Made by a program: the position numbers and the translations under genes
Assembly (NCBI GenBank): GCA_023436305.1
Contig: JAEZJQ010000057.1
Location: 1-47,815, forward strand
Direction: 5' to 3'
Source: Bacillota bacterium
Lineage (GTDB): Bacteria > Bacillota > UBA4882 > UBA8346
DNA length: 47,815 nucleotides
Part shown: positions 16,880 through 25,534 of the stretch, one piece after another
Layout of the letters: every line of letters begins with the position of its first letter
Numbering within the stretch: position 1 is the stretch's first letter
Notes under the pieces: model-generated
Told to the model about the DNA's origin: nothing
What the model saw: the letters and a program-made list of their open reading frames with translations, nothing else
Databases searched by the model: none

Positions 16880-18220
16880 TTACCGTTCTATAATAATACT
16901 GCTCAAAATATCTTCCGTTAAATGCAGGCCGCCCCGGTAACCGGTATAACCCCGGTCCAGCACTACCCGGTTGGCCACCGGGAAGCTAATACTGAGATGG
17001 TTGGCCCCCAGGCTTTGGGCCAGTTCCCGATCCAGGGAGCTTCCCACCACAAAGGCCGGATTAAAGGAATGATAATATCTCTGGCCATGGGATTCGCCCC
17101 AGTGCCGTTTAAAATGGCCGATTATCTCACTGGTATCGGTTTCAAAGACAATCTTGGGCGAAAGCTCCGTTTCCAGTTGCATACTTTGCTCCGTTAACCG
17201 CTTTTGTTTCGATTCGTCCAGTTGATCGGTAAAAACAACCAGCTCCGGCAACCATCCCAGGTCATCCGCCAGGAATTTTGTGACCGCTGCCGCATAATTC
17301 GCGTCGCCAATGACTATCACATACCGTTGCAAATCCAAATCATTATATCCTTCAATCAACGGTTCGAGATAATGAAAATACAGCCGGCGCTCCGCCGCGA
17401 TGATTTCGTCAATCCGGGTTTGATCAAGTTGCATTGCCTTTCCCACCTGTCGTAAGAACTGGTCGGTGGCTGCCGGACCAATGGGCAGGGGTGTGATTAT
17501 ATACGGCGTATCATGAACCTCTTGAAAAACTTCCGCCGCTTCCACCCCATAAACCTGGGAAACCACAATATTCAATTCAGCGGAACCGGCTTCCCGGATC
17601 ACCTCCAGAGTATCCTGGCCTGTAAAAAAAGTGTTCACTTCCAAACCCGACGCTTCCAGGAAGGACCGTAATCCCTCCAAATTACCCCGCCAAAAAACAT
17701 CCATGAAGGGCGCCACTCCCCACAAATTAACCCGGCCTTTGACCTTGGGCAATCCCTTGGTTAGATAATTCCGGAATAACGATTGGAGCGTCAAATCATA
17801 TCCATAATAGGAATTGCCTTTAAAACCTCCGGTATCCGCTTGAATAATCGGAAACCCCTCAGCCTGGAACTCACTAACCACGGAACGAATGTCATCCCCG
17901 ATGATCTCCGTAACACAACCGGAGATCACGAAATACAATTTTCCATCCATAATCTCCAGAGTGTTGCGAATCTCTTCCCGAAGCCGTTCCAGCCCGCCAA
18001 AGACCACTTCCCGTTCCTGAACGTTGGAACTGGGAACGGTTAACGCCCCGCAATAACCACCCACTTGTAAAGCGCTGCCGCCATTTTGGGTCCAGGTAAT
18101 ATTCCCGGCGCAACCCGGCGCGGCATGTAAAATCGGAATCACCCCCGGTAAAGCGGTGATGGTTTCCACGGCCCCGCCCAAAGCGCAGAAATAACGGGGC
18201 CGCTCCACAAAATTACTCAT
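16880..18220 (-). CDS. nitrogenase-like component 1 beta subunit, K2
   Basis: NifK-family subunit of 446 aa, partner of D2. P-cluster cysteines are Cys12 (FCALGGA), Cys37 (APGCAGN) and Cys102 (SGCVTEIIGDD), in exactly the same positions as K1. The S-S-N-V-Q-E-R-E-V-V-F-G-G stretch matches the NifK region after the second cysteine. Its ATG overlaps the D2 stop (ATGA), so the two are translationally coupled. It is the last gene of the long operon that starts at cysK copy 2. The sequence differs from K1 throughout, so this is an old duplication, not a recent copy. Confidence 0.85.
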   Translation of the reverse strand: MSNFVERPRYFCALGGAVETITALPGVIPILHAAPGCAGNITWTQNGGSALQVGGYCGALTVPSSNVQEREVVFGGLERLREEIRNTLEIMDGKLYFVISGCVTEIIGDDIRSVVSEFQAEGFPIIQADTGGFKGNSYYGYDLTLQSLFRNYLTKGLPKVKGRVNLWGVAPFMDVFWRGNLEGLRSFLEASGLEVNTFFTGQDTLEVIREAGSAELNIVVSQVYGVEAAEVFQEVHDTPYIITPLPIGPAATDQFLRQVGKAMQLDQTRIDEIIAAERRLYFHYLEPLIEGYNDLDLQRYVIVIGDANYAAAVTKFLADDLGWLPELVVFTDQLDESKQKRLTEQSMQLETELSPKIVFETDTSEIIGHFKRHWGESHGQRYYHSFNPAFVVGSSLDRELAQSLGANHLSISFPVANRVVLDRGYTGYRGGLHLTEDILSSIIIER

Positions 18221-19737
18221 GATACATCACCTCCAAGAGTCTTGATATGTTTAAACGGTTCCGAGTCCAGCCATCGTTCCGTATACGGTAACCGGATCTC
18301 CGCCGCCAAATTTCGGTTTAAGGCCGGATTTTTCAATTGACGGTAAATCCGGCGCGCCAGTTCATAGACGCCTTTGTACCCGATGTAGCTTAAACCAGTA
18401 TTATAAATGACGTGGGTGGGAATTCCCAGTTTAGCGGCGGTGGCGTTCCCGTTCCAATGCCCCAAAAACAGATCCGGCTTTAATTTCTTTAATAAATTGG
18501 CTTCCTCAAACGGTTGGACATTGGCAATATTGACTACGAAATCCTGTTTGACGATTCCGGCCAGCTTTTCATACTCAATCTCCGCGAATTCATCGTGATG
18601 GAAAGAGCGGATTCCCACCAATTCAAAACCAAGTTCGGTTAACAAATAACCATTGGCATAAGCCCGAATCTCACCGGCGCTGATGAAAGCCTTTTTCCCC
18701 TTAAACAGCGGTTTAAATCCGGCCAAAGCTTCCTCCAATTCTTTGACTTCCAATGCGATTAATTTTTCGGTCTGTTCCTGAAGACCGAAGAAAGCCGCCA
18801 CATCCCGGAGCCAACGATTGGTATTATCGATGCCGATGGGCATATGCCGTACAATGTAAGGCACTCCGTACTTTTCATGCAAATGTTTAAGAAAATAATC
18901 ATCATGGGTGGGACAGGTGCTGACGGAGAGCGCCGCTTGCGTCGCGCGGTACATCTCTTCCGGTTTGGTGAACACCGGAAACACATTCACCTCCAGGCCC
19001 AATGCATTCAATAAACGAATCAGTTCCAATTCATCCACCCGGCCCATGGATGAGACATTCATCAAATTTACCGTCCGGCGTAACCGTTCTTTTTCAACGA
19101 AATCTTCCATGGGGTCCGGAATGGTTCTCCGGGACCCCTCGGGTTCATCCAGTAAATTCCTACCCAGGGAATGATAGACCGCATCATAAGCCGTAGCCCA
19201 AACCTTGGTTTTAAAACCTTCACAATGGACCGGCAGAATTTTGGCGTTAATCTCAGGTTGCAACCGGCCGGCAACACCGTCAATATCATCCCCGATAATT
19301 CCGGGCACACACCCGGCGACCACAATGATGGCGGCGGGGCGGTAACGTCTATCAGCCTGCCGGATGGCCGCTTCCAGTTTGGATTCACCACCACCGACCA
19401 CATCCGATTCCGTCAAAGCAGTGGAAAGCCATAAAGCATCCTTCACTTTCCCAAATCGAAGATTTCCGCCCGACCGGGCGTTGGCGTTTTGAGAATGGGA
19501 ACAAGAGCCGCAGCCGATAGCTCCATGTAGTAATACAACGCTGTCCGGAATGCTATTAAGCATGGCCAGCCCCGGTAATAAAAGACAGATGGAGCCTTGG
19601 GTGAAACTACGTTCCTGAGGGTTAAGACAGCACCCCTTACGCTTACCGGCAAGGTGACAAATGCTGCCACCATAAGTAATTGCGGCGTTTAGCCGTTCTT
19701 CACGTTTCGGTGGTTCTTTATTGTCGAAATAACTCAT
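18217..19737 (-). CDS. nitrogenase-like component 1 alpha subunit, D2
   Basis: NifD-family subunit of 506 aa. P-cluster-type cysteines are Cys51 (GSICLL), Cys76 (AIGCGS) and Cys143 (AGCVPGIIGDD). The cofactor-ligand cysteine is Cys275 in STCPTHDDYF. In the H-C-E-G-F-K-T-K segment the Gln191 equivalent is Trp (it is Gln in D1) and the His195 equivalent is Tyr. The His442 region reads GIPTHVIYN, without a histidine at the ligand position. The different pocket residues suggest a different or larger substrate than for D1. GGAGGG precedes the ATG at an 11-base spacing, and a UroD-family methyltransferase gene ends 3 bp upstream. It is therefore in one operon with the corrinoid module. Confidence 0.85.
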   Translation of the reverse strand: MSYFDNKEPPKREERLNAAITYGGSICHLAGKRKGCCLNPQERSFTQGSICLLLPGLAMLNSIPDSVVLLHGAIGCGSCSHSQNANARSGGNLRFGKVKDALWLSTALTESDVVGGGESKLEAAIRQADRRYRPAAIIVVAGCVPGIIGDDIDGVAGRLQPEINAKILPVHCEGFKTKVWATAYDAVYHSLGRNLLDEPEGSRRTIPDPMEDFVEKERLRRTVNLMNVSSMGRVDELELIRLLNALGLEVNVFPVFTKPEEMYRATQAALSVSTCPTHDDYFLKHLHEKYGVPYIVRHMPIGIDNTNRWLRDVAAFFGLQEQTEKLIALEVKELEEALAGFKPLFKGKKAFISAGEIRAYANGYLLTELGFELVGIRSFHHDEFAEIEYEKLAGIVKQDFVVNIANVQPFEEANLLKKLKPDLFLGHWNGNATAAKLGIPTHVIYNTGLSYIGYKGVYELARRIYRQLKNPALNRNLAAEIRLPYTERWLDSEPFKHIKTLGGDVS

Positions 19738-19740
19738 TGT

Positions 19741-20799
19741 TTAAATACCCTCCATAAATTGAAATGAATCATATTCTCCCCGCCACTCCCTGGCGGACCG
19801 GACCATGGCTTGGATATTTTCCAGCGGGACCCCCGGCGGAATATCACATCCCGGCATTAAAATATAACTGCTCCCCGGGCCAGCCCTATTGATACAATCC
19901 CGGCAAGCGGTCATAACTTCCTCCGGGGTAACATTTTGCATGATAGCCACCGGGTTCAGGTTCCCGGCGAAGGCCATCCAAAATCCGGTCTTTTCCCGGA
20001 CCCGGGATAGATCCACTTTGTAATCCACGGAAATAATCTGGGCGCCACTCTCCGGAATCAGATCCAAATGATTGGCGATATTGCCGCAGATATGAATCAT
20101 AACCGCGGCTCCGCTATTATTAAGTTTAGCAACCGCCTTTTTAAGATACGGCAAGGTGAAATCTTGAAATTGCTGCCGCGAGATCAAGTCTCCCGAGGAT
20201 GCGGGATCGGCAATGGAGACGATTTGGGCGCCGACATTGATAAAAAGCTTCAAATAACGGTAGCAAAGTTCGGTGGTGAATTCCAGCACCCGGTGAACTG
20301 CGGCCGGGTCTTTGTATATACCTCGCATCAGCTTCTCGACTCCGTAAATGTGCCCGGCAAGGGTAAGAGGGCCCCATTGACTCGCTCCGATCATTGTATC
20401 GGATCCAATTTTCCAGTTGAGCTGTTCAGTAACCCAACACAGATTGAGAATTCCTGGGTCATCTTCCAGGATCCTTAGATCGATTTTATCCAATTCCGTT
20501 GTTTCTCGAATCAAAGGTTCGAGCACATCGGGAGCACCCTTGGAACGAAATTTAATCCGCCCGCCTAAAGCCCGGACCGCCAGGTTATGATAGCCCGAAC
20601 CCGCCCAGACAATATCCGATTGAACTTGCTCGTTGGTTTGAATCATCATCGCCACGACCCGGTCGGGATCTTCCAACGCTTGTTCCAAGGCCAGGCCCTG
20701 GCGGTTCAAAGTCCAAACTCCGCCCGACAAGAGCGCCACCGGTAAGCGTGATGTTTTTTCCAAATTAATGGTTTTTAAAATTATTTCTTTTGAATTCAT
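19741..20799 (-). CDS. UroD/MtaA-family corrinoid methyltransferase, copy 1
   Basis: TIM-barrel protein (352 aa) of the uroporphyrinogen decarboxylase superfamily, methyltransferase branch (MtaA/MtbA/MtsA/CmuA type). The zinc-site pattern is present: H-I-C-G near residue 237 and a later cysteine in MPGCDIPPGVP. The I-A-D-P-A-S-S-G-D-L-I stretch is typical of the methyltransferases and not of heme-pathway HemE. I start at the ATG at 20799; an upstream TTG lacks a suitable ribosome binding site. It is 3 bp before D2, strong evidence for working together. It could move a methyl group between a thioether or thiol and the corrinoid protein encoded at 27656-28318. Confidence 0.85.
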   Translation of the reverse strand: MNSKEIILKTINLEKTSRLPVALLSGGVWTLNRQGLALEQALEDPDRVVAMMIQTNEQVQSDIVWAGSGYHNLAVRALGGRIKFRSKGAPDVLEPLIRETTELDKIDLRILEDDPGILNLCWVTEQLNWKIGSDTMIGASQWGPLTLAGHIYGVEKLMRGIYKDPAAVHRVLEFTTELCYRYLKLFINVGAQIVSIADPASSGDLISRQQFQDFTLPYLKKAVAKLNNSGAAVMIHICGNIANHLDLIPESGAQIISVDYKVDLSRVREKTGFWMAFAGNLNPVAIMQNVTPEEVMTACRDCINRAGPGSSYILMPGCDIPPGVPLENIQAMVRSAREWRGEYDSFQFMEGI

Positions 20800-20849
20800 G
20801 GAAATCACCCTTGTATTCAAAAATTTACATCGAATTACCCATTATGTTT

Positions 20850-21854
20850 TTACTTGCGCCACCGGAGCAAATACCCCTCGGCCTTGCCAAAAAGATACGT
20901 GATTCCGGTGACCACCATTCCAATAAAAATAATTCCTACAATCACTCGCGGATAATCCGAAAAATCAGAGAAATATTTGACATACCAGCCCAGCCCGGAA
21001 GTGGCCCCAATCATCTCCGCCGCAGTGAGGAGTATAAAAGATAGTACCAGACCGATGGTAGCACCGCTGATAATCGCGGGAAGCGCACCCGGCAGAATGA
21101 CTTCATATAACATGGCCCCCTCGCTGACATTTAAAGTTTTGGCTGAATCAATAAGTTTCCGGTCAATATTAAATACGCCATTCAAAGTATTAATGAATAC
21201 CGGCCAGAAGGCTCCAATAAAAATGACAAAGATGGAAGCCATTCGGAAGGTTGGTAGTAATACAATCGCATAAGGAATATAAACAATGGGCGGAATGGGT
21301 CCCAAAACTTTGGTCAACGGATTCACCGCCCGGAATAACCGTTTCCGCCAGCCGATAATGAGCGCCAACGGCACGGCGGTAATCAAAGCCAGAAAATAAC
21401 CGGCGGTTAGCAAACCCAGCGAACTGGACAGCCCCTTGAGCAGCACCGGCAGATCTTCAATAAACAACCGAACGATCGTCTCCGGGGCGGGAAACAACAT
21501 TTTGTCCAGGAGCCGGAGTTTGGTGGTGCATAATTCCCAAACCAAAATCGCCGTGAAGACAATGGTGGTAACATCTCCTGCAGTTTGCTTCTTGCCGGAA
21601 TTTTGTTGCCAAAAGACGTTGCCCAGAAAGCCGGTTTCAATGAGCAGTAACAATATAACAAGATACCAGGGGTTTTTGGGTGCGTAGCCAAACGGAATGA
21701 CTTCCAGAATAAGGATCAATCCGAACAGAAGATGGGGAATCCACTCTGTAATATTGCCGGAGCCGCCGAAAAAAAGGAGCCGGCGCCCCGGCTTTTGGGA
21801 TTCACGATGGGTATATCCTGGATTAGGCGTTTTCGTAATCAATGGTTTCTTCAT
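20850..21854 (-). CDS. NitT/TauT-type ABC transporter permease, system 2
   Basis: Permease of 334 aa. A basic N-terminus is followed by three or four extra hydrophobic segments (about 35-120) and then the BPD_transp_1 core with the EAA-type loop AKTLNVSEGAMLYEVILPGA. The layout matches the permease of system 1. GGAGAG precedes the ATG at 21854. It is placed between its ATPase gene and UroD copy 1, inside the operon with the corrinoid module and D2-K2. The substrate is unknown but is likely a sulfur compound used by that module. Confidence 0.88.
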   Translation of the reverse strand: MKKPLITKTPNPGYTHRESQKPGRRLLFFGGSGNITEWIPHLLFGLILILEVIPFGYAPKNPWYLVILLLLIETGFLGNVFWQQNSGKKQTAGDVTTIVFTAILVWELCTTKLRLLDKMLFPAPETIVRLFIEDLPVLLKGLSSSLGLLTAGYFLALITAVPLALIIGWRKRLFRAVNPLTKVLGPIPPIVYIPYAIVLLPTFRMASIFVIFIGAFWPVFINTLNGVFNIDRKLIDSAKTLNVSEGAMLYEVILPGALPAIISGATIGLVLSFILLTAAEMIGATSGLGWYVKYFSDFSDYPRVIVGIIFIGMVVTGITYLFGKAEGYLLRWRK

Positions 21855-21877
21855 CCCTGTACTCTCCTGACCCGGGT

Positions 21878-22690
21878 TTATAATACAACTTCCAACCCGC
21901 CGATTTTTTGCAGTAAATCATCATAAAATAAACCAACTAACCGGTTCCGTAGATCCGTATATTCCTGGGACCTGATCAGCTTTACCCGGTCGCGGGGTCT
22001 GGCAAAGGGGACCCGGACCTCTTCCTTAATGGTTCCCGGGCTGGCGCTCATGACTACAATCCGGTCGGAAAGTAAAATGGCTTCATCCAAATCATGGGTC
22101 ACAAAAATCACCGTTTTCTTCTCCCGGCCGCTCTCCCAGAGTTTTAGCAACAAATCCTGGAGTAACACCCGGGTCTTGGCATCCACCGCCCCAAAGGGTT
22201 CATCCATCAAAAGCGTTCCGGGATTCATGGCCAAAGCTCGCGCAATCGCCACCCGTTGCTGCATTCCACCCGACAATTGGCCCGGTAATTTCGTTTTAAA
22301 ATTTTTTAAACCCACCATATCCAGGTAATGGTCCGCGATCTCCGCAATTTCCCGCTTGGATTTCTCTTTATTCACCTGTTTCATACCGAACATTAAATTT
22401 TGACGGGCAGTCATCCACGGAAACAGTGAGTAGTGCTGAAAAACCACTCCCCGATCCGTACCGGCGCCTTTGATTCGTTTTCCATCCAACAAGATGCAAC
22501 CGGTGGAAGGGAAATTTAAGCCGGCAAACAGACTGAGCAAGGTGCTTTTTCCACAACCGCTGGGGCCAATGATGCTCACAAACTCCCCGGCCCGGATCTC
22601 CAGATTGATATCCCGGATGGCGGTGAAATCTCCCTCAGCGCCGTTATCGGTATAGTTGAGTGATACGTTTTGTATGTCGATTTTACTCAT
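21878..22690 (-). CDS. NitT/TauT-type ABC transporter ATPase, system 2
   Basis: ATPase subunit of 270 aa with Walker A GPSGCGKST, Q-loop VFQHYSLFPW, signature LSGGMQQR, Walker B LLMDEPFGAVD and switch THDLDEA. The Shine-Dalgarno sequence before the ATG at 22690 is weak, so translation may depend on coupling with the binding-protein gene 48 bp upstream. It sits between its binding protein and permease. Confidence 0.92.
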   Translation of the reverse strand: MSKIDIQNVSLNYTDNGAEGDFTAIRDINLEIRAGEFVSIIGPSGCGKSTLLSLFAGLNFPSTGCILLDGKRIKGAGTDRGVVFQHYSLFPWMTARQNLMFGMKQVNKEKSKREIAEIADHYLDMVGLKNFKTKLPGQLSGGMQQRVAIARALAMNPGTLLMDEPFGAVDAKTRVLLQDLLLKLWESGREKKTVIFVTHDLDEAILLSDRIVVMSASPGTIKEEVRVPFARPRDRVKLIRSQEYTDLRNRLVGLFYDDLLQKIGGLEVVL

Positions 22691-22738
22691 TTTGGCTCAT
22701 CGGGATGCCAAGTTTAAAAAACCGGCATCCACTCTCCC

Positions 22739-23773
22739 TCATTCTTTAAAGTCGGCTTTTAATTGCAGATAAATCGGATCTTCGGGATACTGTTTCAGGA
22801 TACCATTCAATGCCGTTTGATAAATACCGGTGTTGATATATTGGGTAATGGGCAAATTTGAATTGATATAACCGGCATTATTCATATATTCCCAAAATTT
22901 AATCACGGATTGCCTGTTCGGATCGGGGCTGCTATGGATATGAGCCCCATAAGTCTCGGCTCGGATGATTTCCTTATCCACCTTGACGTATTTCGAAATG
23001 ACATCCAGCGTTTCATCTTGATGAGTCCGGTAAAACTTATAGGCTTTAATCAAGGCCGTTAAAAACTTGATATAATCCCGAGTATTTTCCTTAAGCTTTG
23101 AAGTTAGCGCAACCTGACGGCAGCAGGTATGGCCCGGCAAAAGTTCCGCACTTTGTTTGACGACCACCAGCCCTTGATTTTGAGCAATCTTCCGGTAAGG
23201 AATCCAGACCAAGCCCGCATCAACGCTTCCTTTCTTAACTGATTCCAAGACCGCCGCCGGAGATTCCAGTTCATGAATGGTTAAGTCTTTCCGCCAATCA
23301 ATTCCAGCTTCCAATAAAGCGCCCCGGAAGACAATATCTCCGGTAGCCAGCCGGACTACCGCCAGAGTTTTTCCCTTATAGTTCTTTAAATCCTTAAACT
23401 GTTCCGCCTTTTCCGGTTTGGCAATCAGCGCATGGCCTTCCGACATTTGGCCGCCAAAGATGGTAAACTCAGCGCCCTTGGAGATGAAAACCAACGGAGC
23501 AGCAGTTCCAAAAGAACCGGCATCCAGTTTTCCAGCCTTAACGGCATTTAATCCTTCACCGGAATTGGTAAACTGAAATAATTCCACGTCCAGCCCTGCT
23601 TCTTTAAAGTACCCTTTTTCCTGAGCTAAGAAATATAAGGTGTGGCCGGTGTTGGGCAGATACCCCACCGTAAACTTTTTCAATTTTTGATTACCGGCGA
23701 AAATCCCGGTAAATCCGGCTCCGATCATCAATACAACCAATAATAAGCCATGTATTCTCCGCATTTGCATCAT
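22739..23773 (-). CDS. ABC transporter substrate-binding protein (SsuA/NMT1-like), system 2
   Basis: Secreted binding protein of 344 aa (or 341 if the ATG at 23764, better spaced from GGAAAAGG, is used). The signal peptide covers about residues 1-27. The mature start K-F-T-V-G-Y-L-P-N-T-G-H and the F-L-A-Q-E-K-G-Y-F-K-E-A-G-L-D-V pattern are typical of SsuA/TauA-like proteins. A Cys-Cys pair in H-T-C-C-R-Q recalls the pair in the system 1 protein. The ligand is unknown. It follows the RACo gene and a short peptide ORF in the corrinoid operon. Confidence 0.88.
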   Translation of the reverse strand: MMQMRRIHGLLLVVLMIGAGFTGIFAGNQKLKKFTVGYLPNTGHTLYFLAQEKGYFKEAGLDVELFQFTNSGEGLNAVKAGKLDAGSFGTAAPLVFISKGAEFTIFGGQMSEGHALIAKPEKAEQFKDLKNYKGKTLAVVRLATGDIVFRGALLEAGIDWRKDLTIHELESPAAVLESVKKGSVDAGLVWIPYRKIAQNQGLVVVKQSAELLPGHTCCRQVALTSKLKENTRDYIKFLTALIKAYKFYRTHQDETLDVISKYVKVDKEIIRAETYGAHIHSSPDPNRQSVIKFWEYMNNAGYINSNLPITQYINTGIYQTALNGILKQYPEDPIYLQLKADFKE

Positions 23774-23792
23774 CCTTTTCCGTTAATGAAAT

Positions 23793-23852
23793 TCATAACA
23801 TTCTCCCTATCCCACAAGTCGAGCCACTCATTTGATTACCATGGTTGCTCAT
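23793..23852 (-). CDS. 19-residue peptide ORF between RACo and the binding protein
   Basis: An ATG (23850-23852) with an excellent ribosome binding site, AGGGGGTGATTAT, 11 bp after the RACo stop, encodes MSNHGNQMSGSTCGIGRML. Its stop overlaps the ATG of an 8-codon frame (MNFINGKG), which ends at the start of the binding-protein gene. It may be a translated coupling or leader peptide, or a small protein with one cysteine. No family is recognised. Confidence 0.4.
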   Translation of the reverse strand: MSNHGNQMSGSTCGIGRML

Positions 23853-23863
23853 ATAATCACCCC

Positions 23864-25531
23864 CTAAAACCCCATTTGATTGATAAAGACCCTGTCAAAA
23901 TCCGGATAATTGGCGAGTTCAATGACTCCCACCCGCCGGACCAGATCTCTCATATCCCGCCGATAACCGGTGTTCAATAAGAACGCCTGCCCACCGGTGA
24001 GGGATGTATTACCCACCGCTTCAACCTTGCTCTCAAACTCGGCGGGTAACAACCCTATCTGAAACAAACTGGCAATCCGCACATGATAGCCAAACGATCC
24101 GGCAATGAAAACTTTACGAATGTCCGCAGCTACGACCCCGGCCCGGTCAAGTAAGAATTCAATCCCGGCCCGGACTGCTGCCTTCGCCAACTGAACCTGC
24201 CGGACATCTTTTTGGGTGAGCCATATTTTATCGGTAATCATGAGGACCGTTTTCCCGTTCTCTTTGGCCAACCGTTCTTTCAACCATACCGGCAGCAGTG
24301 TTGTTTCCGGATTGACAAAACGTCCGCTCTTATCGATAACGCCATGGACCGCCAGTTGGCCGATAATATCCAGCAAACCGCTGCCGCAAATTCCTTTGGC
24401 TTCAGTGTTACCGATGGTTTTAACATTAACTTGACCACTGGCCGTGATAGTGAAATGCTCGATGGCTCCTTGCGCCGCCCGCATTCCAAAGGTGATGTTC
24501 ATTCCCTCAAAAGCGGGTCCTGCCGCCGTTGAGGTGGAAACCAGTTTACCATTGCAACTCAACGCCATTTCTCCATTGGTACCGATATCCACCAATAAAG
24601 TCGGCTCTTGACGTTCGTGCAGTTTCACCGCCAGAATTCCGGAGGTAATATCCGCGCCGACATAGGCCGAGATCACCGGTGGAAGGTAGATGATGCCGTA
24701 TTTTGAAATATCCAGATTATGTTCCAGCGATTTTATTTGAACCCCGCCCTTGACAGCCGGTGTATACGGATATTTCCCCAAGGAGGCCGGATTGACATTC
24801 AGAGCCAGATGCAACATGCAGGTATTACCGCTAAAGATGATTTCATAAATGTGCTCCTTATGAATCCCCAAATTACCGGTAACTTCGGCAATCATCCGGT
24901 TGATGGCGGCTATCATTTCGGAATACATTACCGTCAAACCCGGCTCCGATGCCGCGAATTGAATCCGCGAAAGTACATCCTGGGCATGGACGGTCTGGGG
25001 ATTCAGCGCCGCGGTAAGTCCCCTCTCCTCCCCGGTCCGCAAATCCACGATGGAGGCAACCAGGGTAGTGGTCCCGATATCCACCACCACGCCGTAACTC
25101 TCCGCCACGGTATTGCCAGGTTCCACTCCCAGCAGATCTTGATCCGCATATATACGGGTGAGATTTGTGGCCGGATCATAAACTTTGGTAATAAGGGCTT
25201 CTTGCTCCAAGGCCAGATTCCGCCCGTGCATCAGGATCTTTAAATTTTCATCGGTTGTGGCGGCGGGTATTGCAACGCTTACATCACGGTTAATTGTCGT
25301 CTGACAAGCCAATACCCATTCCAGGCCTCTTTCCGAAGAAGTCAAGCCAACATCGCCGCTTAAGTTTTCTTGGGGTACCGGCTTCAGTTTCACTTTACAT
25401 TTTCCGCAAGTACCGTTCCCATTGCAGGGCGCCTCGATAACTATCTTGGCCCGGCGGGCCGCTTCTAAAATTGTCAATCCTTCCGGCACGGCAATCCACT
25501 GGTTGGCCGGTTCAAAATAGATTTGGGCCAT
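23864..25531 (-). CDS. reductive activator of corrinoid protein (RACo-type, 2Fe-2S + ASKHA)
   Basis: ATP-dependent activator that reduces inactive Co(II) corrinoid protein to Co(I) (555 aa). The N-terminal [2Fe-2S] domain (about 1-95) has Cys36, Cys42, Cys45 in CNGNGTCGKC and Cys76 in LACQT. A linker follows, then the ASKHA ATPase domain with phosphate motifs VVDIGTTT (about residue 150) and LLVDIGTNGEM, and a C-terminal G-S-F-G-Y-H segment. Length and order fit the RACo/DUF4445 family. Its stop is followed 11 bp later by the peptide ORF; its start is 3 bp from UroD copy 2. It probably repairs the corrinoid protein encoded three genes upstream in this operon. Confidence 0.93.
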   Translation of the reverse strand: MAQIYFEPANQWIAVPEGLTILEAARRAKIVIEAPCNGNGTCGKCKVKLKPVPQENLSGDVGLTSSERGLEWVLACQTTINRDVSVAIPAATTDENLKILMHGRNLALEQEALITKVYDPATNLTRIYADQDLLGVEPGNTVAESYGVVVDIGTTTLVASIVDLRTGEERGLTAALNPQTVHAQDVLSRIQFAASEPGLTVMYSEMIAAINRMIAEVTGNLGIHKEHIYEIIFSGNTCMLHLALNVNPASLGKYPYTPAVKGGVQIKSLEHNLDISKYGIIYLPPVISAYVGADITSGILAVKLHERQEPTLLVDIGTNGEMALSCNGKLVSTSTAAGPAFEGMNITFGMRAAQGAIEHFTITASGQVNVKTIGNTEAKGICGSGLLDIIGQLAVHGVIDKSGRFVNPETTLLPVWLKERLAKENGKTVLMITDKIWLTQKDVRQVQLAKAAVRAGIEFLLDRAGVVAADIRKVFIAGSFGYHVRIASLFQIGLLPAEFESKVEAVGNTSLTGGQAFLLNTGYRRDMRDLVRRVGVIELANYPDFDRVFINQMGF

Positions 25532-25534
25532 TCA

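Noticed and set aside
18..19737. A standard N2-fixing nif operon
   Set aside because: nifE, nifN and ferredoxin genes are absent, His195 and His442 equivalents of NifD are replaced, and the neighbours are sulfur and corrinoid genes.
19741..20799. HemE, uroporphyrinogen decarboxylase of heme synthesis
   Set aside because: All three UroD-family proteins have the H-x-C-G and C zinc-site pattern of corrinoid methyltransferases, and a corrinoid protein and RACo are cotranscribed.
24719..25243. 174-aa open frame on the plus strand inside the RACo gene
   Set aside because: It is antisense to a well-conserved protein and has no recognisable domain or ribosome binding site.
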